Shown here: positions 1 to 7,051 of the stretch, in pieces
Layout: the number at the start of each line of letters is the position of its first letter
Numbering within the stretch: the stretch's first letter is position 1
NCBI RefSeq assembly: GCF_003231275.1
Contig: NZ_QKVL01000026.1
Coordinates: forward strand, 1 to 64,000
Direction: 5' to 3'
Length of the DNA: 64,000 bases
Origin: Pseudomonas huaxiensis
GTDB lineage: Bacteria > Pseudomonadota > Gammaproteobacteria > Pseudomonadales > Pseudomonadaceae
Notes under the pieces: generated by a model
Database searches by the model: none
Told to the model about the DNA's origin: nothing
Seen by the model: the letters and a program-made list of their open reading frames with translations, nothing else
Translations under genes and position numbers: made by a program

Positions 1-81
1 TTACAACCCGTAAACGTCGAGCGCGACCCCGGCCGTTCCTCTGCTGTTTTCGCCTTGCCTGACCTTCGTCTCAAGGCTTTT

Positions 82-140
82 CATACAGATCCTAATACAT
101 CAGTTATGCAGCACCTCGCATTAAAGCATGCGAGGCGCTA
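82..140 (-). terminator. Possible transcript-end hairpin after the immunity gene
   Basis: CCTCGCA (114-120) pairs with TGCGAGG (129-135) around an 8-base loop, with two further G-C pairs outside one mismatch. It lies about 45 bases beyond the stop of the immunity gene, so it could end the bacteriocin transcript. There is no clear U-tract on the minus strand, so the call is weak. The rest of 1-179 holds only a 27-codon minus-strand frame (stop at 1-3) that I do not recognise. Confidence 0.3.
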
Positions 141-179
141 CCGATAGACTTTACATTTCATTGATGGCGCATGATGAAA

Positions 180-452
180 TCAGAGAAGATTAAATTTATT
201 TAAAACTTCTCTAATTTCGATTTTCAGACCATTTTCGTCTACTTCGCCTTCAGTTCGATCGGCGTCTGGATTGAAACAGTCTGCCAAAATAAATATCGTC
301 GACGCACACTCAGATACGCCAGGAGCATCATCCTTCAAGATATTGGCATTACGCTCGCGACGCCAAGAAGCAATATACGTATCAGAAAAGGCCTGCGCGC
401 TTAGCCCTTCATTCAAAAAGCTTTTAGCAAGCTCTATTAAATTCATACTCAT
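180..452 (-). CDS. Colicin D-type immunity protein
   Basis: 90-residue acidic protein that should bind and neutralise the tRNase domain of the bacteriocin encoded just upstream, protecting the producer cell in its cytoplasm. Its sequence follows the colicin D immunity protein: an N-terminal IELAKSFLNEGLSAQAFSD helix, a central FNPDADR segment and a C-terminal DENGLKIEIREVLNKF stretch. Both the family and the length (about 87-90 residues) fit. The ATG at 450-452 overlaps the toxin stop (ATGA), with GGAG upstream, so the two genes are translationally coupled as expected for a toxin-immunity pair. The gene is AT-rich like the toxin, which suggests joint horizontal acquisition. Confidence 0.88.
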   Translation of the reverse strand: MSMNLIELAKSFLNEGLSAQAFSDTYIASWRRERNANILKDDAPGVSECASTIFILADCFNPDADRTEGEVDENGLKIEIREVLNKFNLL

Positions 453-2071
453 TGCAGGACTCCTTTTTCTATGTAATTCTTAAACTGTGGCGAGGTCGGA
501 TCAAGCTGCCATGCCGACAAAAACTGACCTTCCCTGCTTATTATAACAACATTGTTAGTTTTTAAGTTATAAAAAACTCTAGAGCCTATGCTCCTGATAT
601 ACGTCCCACCCTCAATAGTATCTATATCTGCCAAATGCGCCTCTATCGCATCTCTAAATTTTGTCAACGTCTGCTGATTTTTTTGACTGTCTGCGACCCC
701 AAAATCTTCAGCATGTTTATATTTTTTATCAAGTTGCTTGCGAGTGTACTTTCCAGAATCCAGGGGCTCGCTGAAGACTACATAAATGGGTGGCAAACCC
801 GAATCTGCTGGATAAACGTAAATCGCATCCTGAATACTTAGTTGGTCTACCGCAGGTAAGGGTACAGCTTTTACTTCAATAGGCGTTAACGTGATACCCG
901 TATACACAGGCGTTGGCACTGGTTGTGCCGGGCTCGACGTTGAACTATTGCCCGTCACAGCAATCGGAAAGGTCAGCGTTGTAGGCCATGCGTCTGAAGC
1001 CACATATACATAGGCATTGGCGACGGAATCGAACGACAATACCCTCACCGGCACTTGAGAAGGCAACCCACCTAGGGCCTGCGTTGCTATTACTGAATAC
1101 TTTAAGTTATCACCATAAATCCGATAAGGCATACTTACGGTGCCATGAGCGATAGCAATGTCGTGTAGATTGTCGGGCAAATCCGGCGCCAAACTTTTGG
1201 CCGGCAAATTTAGCATTGTTGAGGGCCGCTCTCCGTTGCCTAGAGATGCAGAGTAAGCCAGAAGGCCAATACCTACGGCTGAAGCGGAGCCAAGGACCGT
1301 TCCTAGCACGGCTTTCACTCCCTGGATAGCAGCCTGAATCATAGCCTCCAACGTAATGTTGGACCCAGCAGAAATAGCGATGGAGCCAGCAACTGTGCTT
1401 AGCTGGGTAGCACCTGCTCCAGCGAGCTTAAACGTATGATCAACCCTTCCAACGTCACTTTGCACCTTGAATAAAGATTGTGACCTCTCGGTCAGGTAAC
1501 TGATTTCGCTTGTCAGATACTTTGCTACGTAAGCAGAATCATATGATGTGGCCCAATCGTCATAACCATCATCCTTAATATCTCTAGTCAACCGCTGCAT
1601 AAAGGCACGATTAAGCTCAGAATCAGTTTTATTGAGCGGGTCACTGCCAAAAAAGGAGTTTGCTCGCTGCTGCATTTCTTTTAGCTGGCGAGCTTTGGAC
1701 CGAATCAATGAATCGACTCGATTTCTTTCATTTGTTATTTTTTCGTAAGGCGTTAAAAATTCGCTTGGCGATGTGTTTTCTCGTAGAGACCTCAACTCAA
1801 TCTCTATTTGAGTCGTGACCTCTGAGTTTTTTGAAGTAAAATTAAACTCGATGATCGCCTTCAATTTTTTACTTAACTCGACTAATGAGCGAGAGACTTT
1901 CTGTCTATAGAAAGCTGGCTCACCGCCCAACTGATCTAGCTCGTTAAGAATACGTTGAAGATCTCCTGCCTGATACCCCCTGGTATTATCAATAGCTGGC
2001 CCAAAAGATGGAGGCGTCCATGGTATCCCACGATTTACAATTATATTTTTTTCTACCGGTTCAAAAGCCAT
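449..2071 (-). CDS. S-type pyocin with colicin D-like tRNase domain
   Basis: 540-residue bacteriocin. Residues 1-210 are a charged, partly coiled-coil receptor/translocation region. Residues about 215-275 are glycine/alanine-rich and hydrophobic. Residues about 280-390 form a pyocin-S translocation domain (TMLNLPAKSL, DAWPTTLTFPIAV). A proline-rich linker leads to the killing domain from about residue 441. That domain matches the colicin D nuclease, which cuts the anticodon loop of arginine tRNAs: KKYKHAEDFG gives K450, K452 and H453, and S519 and W521 keep the spacing of colicin D K608, K610, H611, S677 and W679. AAGGA lies upstream of the ATG. The immunity gene overlaps the 3' end. A LexA-like box lies 126 bases upstream of the start codon. 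No lysis gene is present, as is usual for S-pyocins. Confidence 0.9.
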   Translation of the reverse strand: MAFEPVEKNIIVNRGIPWTPPSFGPAIDNTRGYQAGDLQRILNELDQLGGEPAFYRQKVSRSLVELSKKLKAIIEFNFTSKNSEVTTQIEIELRSLRENTSPSEFLTPYEKITNERNRVDSLIRSKARQLKEMQQRANSFFGSDPLNKTDSELNRAFMQRLTRDIKDDGYDDWATSYDSAYVAKYLTSEISYLTERSQSLFKVQSDVGRVDHTFKLAGAGATQLSTVAGSIAISAGSNITLEAMIQAAIQGVKAVLGTVLGSASAVGIGLLAYSASLGNGERPSTMLNLPAKSLAPDLPDNLHDIAIAHGTVSMPYRIYGDNLKYSVIATQALGGLPSQVPVRVLSFDSVANAYVYVASDAWPTTLTFPIAVTGNSSTSSPAQPVPTPVYTGITLTPIEVKAVPLPAVDQLSIQDAIYVYPADSGLPPIYVVFSEPLDSGKYTRKQLDKKYKHAEDFGVADSQKNQQTLTKFRDAIEAHLADIDTIEGGTYIRSIGSRVFYNLKTNNVVIISREGQFLSAWQLDPTSPQFKNYIEKGVLQ

Positions 2072-2110
2072 AAAAGTCCTTTTAATTTTAAAAGCAATTT
2101 GCTAACAAGA

Positions 2111-2131
2111 CATCCAGACATTTTCTGGATG
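2111..2131. other. Perfect 8-bp hairpin in pyocin leader
   Basis: CATCCAGA and TCTGGATG (minus strand CATCCAGAAAATGTCTGGATG) form a perfect 8-bp stem with a 5-base loop between the LexA box and the pyocin start codon. No U-tract follows on either strand, so it is more likely an mRNA leader structure or a protein site than a terminator. Confidence 0.4.
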
Positions 2132-2197
2132 AGGGCCTAGCGTTTTGATCTAACCTGCCCTTCAGTTCTTAGGGAGCAAAGACAAAACGCATAAAAA

Positions 2198-2213
2198 CTG
2201 TACATGCAAACAG
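2198..2213 (-). promoter_or_regulatory. LexA/SOS box upstream of pyocin gene
   Basis: CTGTACATGCAAACAG matches the LexA consensus CTGT-N8-ACAG at all eight arm positions. It lies 126 bases upstream of the pyocin ATG. On the minus strand a possible promoter (TTGTGC, 15-base spacer, TAAATA) precedes it immediately, so bound LexA would block initiation. Direct LexA repression is typical of colicins and would make production DNA-damage-inducible without the PrtN activator used by P. aeruginosa pyocins. Confidence 0.75.
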
Positions 2214-2333
2214 TATTTATGCATAGGAGAATATGCACAAATGCATATTTACTTACAAAGTGCTCTACCTTTCATTGGTCTTGATGCGAATTTAGGCAAA
2301 TCCGTCCCTTCTGTCTGGGTCACGAAATGCTGA

Positions 2334-2588
2334 AGATTTCGGGCACTGGATGGCGGGGGTAGGGTTACGGGAGAGTGGATTCTGAATAGCCTATCTGTCA
2401 TCGCCATGGAGCAGCTCGCAGGATTGCTGCGTCTGTCGTGGGACAACAATTTCCAGTCCTGCGAAACAGCGGAAAACGACAGCGGAATGAGCGAATTGCT
2501 CTGGTCCAACCAACATGTCCTTGAGATGTCACAGGCGCTGGTGGACTCATTGCGGGCGGGCGTGGCGAGGCAGCAGGCTGCGCGCTGA
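2334..2588 (+). pseudogene. Possible remnant of a small Pseudomonas protein gene
   Basis: An open stretch with an ATG at 2406 encodes about 60 residues ending in LLWSNQHVLEMSQALVDSL. This resembles the C-terminal helices of short Pseudomonas-specific hypothetical proteins of the DUF3077/DUF6124 kind. The frame is closed by a stop at 2331-2333, no ribosome binding site is obvious, and the N-terminal part expected for that group is missing. It lies between the bacteriocin promoter and a repeat element. I treat it as a decayed fragment at low confidence. Confidence 0.25.
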
Positions 2589-2607
2589 ATCGGCTGGGGC
2601 CTTGGGG

Positions 2608-3055
2608 GTCAGGACCAGGTTATGAGGGTTTTGAGCGTCAGGGCCTTTTCTGGGTATCTGCCTTGTAGTGGCCGCCAGGTGCTCGCCTGAATGTCTTTAG
2701 CGGCCTTGAGATCGAGCGCCGCCCGCGCGGCGCATCGCGACGGTTCGGCGCCCCGACAAGCTCGCTCCCACATTTGTTGCAACGCGCCATGGCCTGTGGG
2801 ATTGGTGTTTCCAGCCTTGGTGCATGGCTAGAGAGTGCGGGGCGGCTGAAGCGCCAACCCCTGAATCGAGTCGAACAAACAAGGCGGTCAACCATGGCCT
2901 GACAGACATAGGCGCGTTGCAACAAATGTGGGAGCCGGCGTTGCCGGCGATGCGCCGCGCGGGCGGCGCTCGATCTTGAGAGCGCTGAAAAACTATCGGC
3001 TAGCACCTGGCCGCCATTACCCGATCCCCTGCCTAGCGCCCTCATGGCCTTCAAG
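2608..3055. repeat. Long inverted-repeat element, copy A
   Basis: An approximately 450-bp palindromic element. Inner arms are REP-like sequences (GATCGAGCGCCGCCCGCGCG at about 2709 and its complement at about 2955-2978). Outer arms continue as imperfect inverted repeats (GTGGCCGCCAGGTGCT on the left, AGCACCTGGCCGCCATTAC on the right). The 190-base centre is non-repetitive and carries CCATGGCCTGACAGACATAG, shared with the other copies at 8.5 and 48.3 kb. The left inner arm carries CGGTTCGGCGCCCCGACAAG, absent from the other copies and resembling the REPIN at 21.3 kb, so this copy is a hybrid. Open frames inside are not treated as genes. Confidence 0.75.
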
Positions 3056-3076
3056 CGCCAAAAAACGCCCCATCAA

Positions 3077-3769
3077 TCACGGCAAATACATCCTGAACAA
3101 CCCACCCCCAAGCGCCCCGCCGTTGGCAATTTCGATCCGGCCCTGCACGCCATTACGCTCATGCAGCGCGGCGATGCGGGCGGCGAAGTACAGGCCGAGG
3201 CCAGTGCTCGCGGTGCTGTGTTCGATGCCCTGCACGTACTGGTCCTGCTGCTCGATCATCTTCGCGGGGAAGCCGGTGCCGTCGTCGTTGATGCTGATGA
3301 CCAGCATCTCGCCCTCTTCCCGCACGGTCACCAGCAAGGCGTGACCGGCATAGCGCGTGGCGTTGTTGATGATGTTGGACACCACCGACCCCACCAGTTC
3401 CCGGTCAAAGAACCCCAGCGGCGCGGCTTGATCAATCTCGAAGCGGGCAACGATGTCGCGACTGACGAGAATGCCCTCGTAGCCAGCGAGCAACCCGCCG
3501 ATAAAGTCATCGAGGTCGTGGTAATCGGGGAGCATCGGCAACTGGTTGATGCCCAGTTTGTACAGGCCAAGCAACTGCACGAGCATGCCGTTGAGGTGGG
3601 CGAACTCATGTTCGATCACCACCTGTTCCGGCGCGTGATGCTGTTGGTCCTGCAGACGTGCCTGCCACTGGCTATGGGCCTGCATGAGCATGGCGAGGGA
3701 GTTCTTCATGTCGTGCACGGTGGAGGCGATCACCGTGGAAAAATCCAGCCCCGATTGCTTAGACATCAT
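3077..3769 (-). CDS. Soluble sensor histidine kinase
   Basis: 230-residue kinase without membrane segments or a recognisable sensor domain. The H-box VHDMKNSLAM puts the likely phospho-acceptor at H19, close to the N-terminus. The ATPase domain shows the N-box (NIINNATRYAG), G1 (DDGTGFP) and G2 (STGLGLYFA). The gene overlaps the stop of the upstream receiver-TPR gene (ATGATG), so the two form one transcript and probably one phosphorelay. Without an input domain it may take its signal from its TPR partner. The specific process controlled is unknown. Confidence 0.8.
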   Translation of the reverse strand: MMSKQSGLDFSTVIASTVHDMKNSLAMLMQAHSQWQARLQDQQHHAPEQVVIEHEFAHLNGMLVQLLGLYKLGINQLPMLPDYHDLDDFIGGLLAGYEGILVSRDIVARFEIDQAAPLGFFDRELVGSVVSNIINNATRYAGHALLVTVREEGEMLVISINDDGTGFPAKMIEQQDQYVQGIEHSTASTGLGLYFAARIAALHERNGVQGRIEIANGGALGGGLFRMYLP

Positions 3770-5373
3770 GTCCCCACGGCGCGGATGCGCAGTTTGCGGT
3801 AGCGCTCATAGCGCGGATCGGTATCGGGAATGCCGGCCACCTTGGCCAGGCAATCACGACATTCCTGCAGCACCGCCGCCGCCGGTTGCTCACCGCCAAG
3901 ACGCAGCAGCGCCTGGGCGGTGTTGAGGGCGATGCTGATGTTCTTCGGTTGCAGTTTCAGCGCCTTGCGGAACAGCTCCAGGGCTTCGTTCATCTGCCCG
4001 GCCTGGTAGCTGCGCACGCCTTGGCGGTTGAGGTCGACCGCTTCGTTGCCGGCACCAAGGATGGCCGGGTCGTCGGTGAGCTTGGCGATGTTTTTCATCA
4101 CCGCGTTGTCGTCGCCGTAGACCTCGACGCAGTTTTTCAGGATCGATTTGCCGGCGTCTTCCTGGCCCAGTTGCTTGAGCTGCGCGGCCACGGCGAGGGC
4201 GGCTTCGGCGGAGAAGAACTGGTCCATGGTGTCGAGGCGGGCCATGGCGGCCTCGGTGAGTTTGGCGGCGGTCTCGGCGTCGCCGGCCTGCTGCAGGCCG
4301 GTGGCCTTGATCAGGCGGGCACGCACTTGCAGACCCTGGTCTTCGCCGTATTCCTTGGCAACATCGCCGAGCACCTGGTTGATCTCGACCCGGGTGCGGG
4401 CATCAAGGCCGTTGCCGGCGTTCTTGTTGATCAGCGCCTGGGCCAGGCCAAGGTTGCTTTCCGGGTCTTTGAAGCGCGAGTTCTGACCCTGGCTGACCGC
4501 CTGGCGATACGCCCGCGAGGCGCCGTCGAAGTCGGCGTTGCCCAGGGCCAGTTTGCCCAGCAGCATCTGCCGCTTCACTGCCAGTGGCGACAGCCGCACC
4601 GCGTCTTCCAGCACGTGCTGGGCGCGACGGTTGTCGCCGCTGGCAGTGAGCACTTCGGCGAGGCCGTCGTACAGGCCGGGCATCATCGAGAAGCTTTTGA
4701 TCGCCTGCTCGTAGACGTCCTGGGCCTGGGCGATCTGGCCGCGCTTGAACATCAGTTTGCCCAGCGCCGCGTAGGCCCAGGGCGTCGGTCGGTTTGCCAA
4801 AATAGCCTTGAGGAAGCGCTCCAGTTCTTCATGGCGATTCAGCGCGGCCATGGCGTCGGCGCGGTAACGCAGGCACAGCGGGGCGAAACGCGGGTCCTGG
4901 CGGCAGAGCTGCTCGCAGGCCACCAGCACTTCGGCCGGGCGGCCACGGTCCAGCGCCTGGAGAATCGGCTTGAGCAGGGTCTTGCGCTGTACCAGTTTGT
5001 CCAGCCGCTGGGTCAGGCCGAGCCGGTTGAAGGGTTTGGTCAGGTAGGCGTCGGGTTCGTATTCGAGGGCGCTGAGCACCACCGCCTGGCTGCTCTCGGC
5101 GGTGATCATGACGAAGATCGATTCGTGGCTGATCAGTTTGTCCAGCATCAGGTCTTCGAGCACTTGCTGGCCGTTCTTCTTGCCGTCGCCCATGTGGAAG
5201 TCGTGCAGGACGAAGTCGTAGCGCTTCTGCGCGCACATGCGGATGGCGGTTTCACCGCTTTCGGCGGTGTCGACGTCCTTGATGCCCATTTCGCGCAGCA
5301 TCGATCGCAACGACGTCCGGAAATCGGTGAAGTCGTCGACGATCAGAAAACTCTTTTGGCTGTAAACCAGCAT
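3766..5373 (-). CDS. Response regulator with C-terminal TPR repeats
   Basis: 535-residue protein. Residues about 7-125 form a receiver domain: acidic pair D13/D14, phospho-acceptor D58 in VLHDFHMGDG, and conserved K in YLTKPF. The rest is a long helical TPR array with no DNA-binding or enzymatic output domain, ending in a clear TPR near residues 430-500 (AGQMNEALELFRKALKLQPK). Output is therefore likely through protein contacts. The start at ATG 5371-5373 is preferred over an upstream TTG because AGG lies 8 bases ahead of it. It is co-transcribed with the histidine kinase. The 5374-5643 gap upstream shows no gene and should hold the promoter. Confidence 0.82.
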   Translation of the reverse strand: MLVYSQKSFLIVDDFTDFRTSLRSMLREMGIKDVDTAESGETAIRMCAQKRYDFVLHDFHMGDGKKNGQQVLEDLMLDKLISHESIFVMITAESSQAVVLSALEYEPDAYLTKPFNRLGLTQRLDKLVQRKTLLKPILQALDRGRPAEVLVACEQLCRQDPRFAPLCLRYRADAMAALNRHEELERFLKAILANRPTPWAYAALGKLMFKRGQIAQAQDVYEQAIKSFSMMPGLYDGLAEVLTASGDNRRAQHVLEDAVRLSPLAVKRQMLLGKLALGNADFDGASRAYRQAVSQGQNSRFKDPESNLGLAQALINKNAGNGLDARTRVEINQVLGDVAKEYGEDQGLQVRARLIKATGLQQAGDAETAAKLTEAAMARLDTMDQFFSAEAALAVAAQLKQLGQEDAGKSILKNCVEVYGDDNAVMKNIAKLTDDPAILGAGNEAVDLNRQGVRSYQAGQMNEALELFRKALKLQPKNISIALNTAQALLRLGGEQPAAAVLQECRDCLAKVAGIPDTDPRYERYRKLRIRAVGT

Positions 5374-5643
5374 CCACAAAACCTGTCATTGAAATAATTG
5401 AGACGCCCGCACACGCAAGGACAGGCCCGGCTTCGCCGCAAGGGACGGACCGGCACGATCACCCGCCACCCTCGCTACGCTATCGGCAGCGCGCAACCAT
5501 TGCTTGAGCCGGGGAAACACGCGGTTGCGCTGATCGCGCCAGACGGTAAAACGAAGGGAGTCGGAACGACGATAGCCAAGTGCCATTATCGCCGTCCGAC
5601 GTGTGCCTTACAACGCGCATGCGTCACAGACGAGAGCTGTCTC

Positions 5644-6846
5644 TCAATTGGCAGGGGTTGCGACGACCGCGGCGCTGCGTTGTCGGCTGTAGCTCAGCAC
5701 CCAGTGGGCGACCAGGCCGAAGATCAAGCCCCAGAACGCCGCAGCCAGGCCGAGAAAGCTCATGCCCGAGGCGGTCACCAGAAAGGTGATCAGCGCCGCT
5801 TCACGCTGCTTTTCATCGGCCATGGCGCCCGCCAGCCCCGTCATGATCGCGCCAAACAGCGCCAGCCCGGCCAGGGCGGCGATCAGCTCTTTGGGCAAGG
5901 CGGAAAATACCGAGGCCAGGGTTGCGCCGAAGGTACCCATGAGGATGTAGAACACCCCGCAGGCGATCCCCGCGATGTAGCGCTTGCTCGGCTGTTCGTG
6001 GGCTTCGCGGCCGGTGCAGATGGCCGCGGTGATCGCCGCCAGGTTGAAGCCGTGGGAGCCGAACGGCGCCAGCAGTACCGAGCCGATGGCGGTCACCGCA
6101 AGGATCGGCCGCGCCGGAGTGGTGTAGCCGGCGCTGCGCATCACCGCCATGCCGGGCACGTACTGCCCGGTGAGGCTGACCAATGCCAGCGGCAGACCGA
6201 TGTTGATGATCGCGTGCCAGCTCCATTGCGGCGTGATGAAGGCCGGTTCAGCCAAGGCCAGGGTCAGCGCCGAGCCGTTCAACTGGCCGAGCAGGCCGGC
6301 CACCACGCAACCGACGATCAGCACCGAGAGAATCGCGTAGCGCGGCGACAGGCGCTTGAACACCAGGTAACTGGCAAACATCGACAGCACCAGCCACGGC
6401 TGCACCTTGATCGAGGTGAACAGCTCGGCGCCAAAGCGGAACAGGATGCCGGCCAGCATCGCCGCGGCAATGGCCTTGGGCAGGCGGCTCATCAGTTTGT
6501 CGAAGGCTCCGCTCAAGCCGACCAAGGCAATGATCAGCGCAGCGACGATATACGCCCCCACCGCTTCGGCCAGCGACACCTGCGGCAGCATCGACACCAG
6601 CAACGCTGCGCCGGGCGTTGACCAGGCGGTGATCACCGGCGCACGCAGGCGCCAGCTCAGCAACAGGCCGGTGATACCGCTGCCGATGGAGATCGCCCAG
6701 ATCCACGACGACACCTCGGCGGGCGACAACTGCGCCTCGCGGGCAGCCTGGAAAACGATGATCAGCGGGCCGGCGTAGGAAATGATCACAGCGATCAACC
6801 CGGCGACAATCGCCGACAGCGAACAGTCTTTTCTCAGCGTTTCCAT
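5644..6846 (-). CDS. benE: BenE-family benzoate/H+ symporter
   Basis: 400-residue inner-membrane protein with about 11-12 hydrophobic segments and almost no soluble domain, matching the BenE benzoate transporter family in length and motifs (AWSTPGAALL near residue 75, GSHGFNLAAITAAICTGREAHEQP near 265). Known members import benzoate with protons. No benzoate-catabolic genes are next to it, so the substrate may be another aromatic acid or amino-acid-like compound. It is transcribed away from a MocR-type regulator gene, and the shared 205-bp gap has palindromic sites. GGAG precedes the ATG. Confidence 0.85.
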   Translation of the reverse strand: METLRKDCSLSAIVAGLIAVIISYAGPLIIVFQAAREAQLSPAEVSSWIWAISIGSGITGLLLSWRLRAPVITAWSTPGAALLVSMLPQVSLAEAVGAYIVAALIIALVGLSGAFDKLMSRLPKAIAAAMLAGILFRFGAELFTSIKVQPWLVLSMFASYLVFKRLSPRYAILSVLIVGCVVAGLLGQLNGSALTLALAEPAFITPQWSWHAIINIGLPLALVSLTGQYVPGMAVMRSAGYTTPARPILAVTAIGSVLLAPFGSHGFNLAAITAAICTGREAHEQPSKRYIAGIACGVFYILMGTFGATLASVFSALPKELIAALAGLALFGAIMTGLAGAMADEKQREAALITFLVTASGMSFLGLAAAFWGLIFGLVAHWVLSYSRQRSAAVVATPAN

Positions 6847-6874
6847 ACAGTCTCCAGTGAAGGGCGGGGAGCAA

Positions 6875-6940
6875 ATTGATTCGACTCATTTCAAATCTAG
6901 TCGATTCAATTGAATCAATTCAATAGACTCAATTAAACAT
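6875..6940. promoter_or_regulatory. Palindrome cluster between benE and MocR-type gene
   Basis: An AT-rich stretch with repeated GATTCAA/TTGAATC half-sites. GATTCAATTGAATC (6903-6916) is a perfect 14-bp palindrome. It overlaps TTGAAT-CA-ATTCAA (6910-6923). Related half-sites sit at about 6879 (GATTCGACT) and 6926 (AGACTCAATT). Its position between divergent genes suggests an operator for the adjacent MocR/GntR regulator. Confidence 0.55.
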
Positions 6941-7051
6941 TTTGAAGTATCTTCTCCCCTAACCCTGTCGCAGGCAGCGCTGTATTGATCGCCCCATCGG
7001 GCCGATTGCTGCGATGTGATAGGCTCGACGCCATTGTTTTCATCGGTAGCA

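Noticed and set aside
1..84. 27-codon minus-strand frame at the window start
   Set aside because: Complete short frame but no recognisable product, and a stop lies just upstream; insufficient evidence for a gene.
2638..3054. Open frames within the palindromic element, copy A
   Set aside because: They derive from the repeat arms and shift with each copy (also in 8549-8805); no ribosome binding site or domain.
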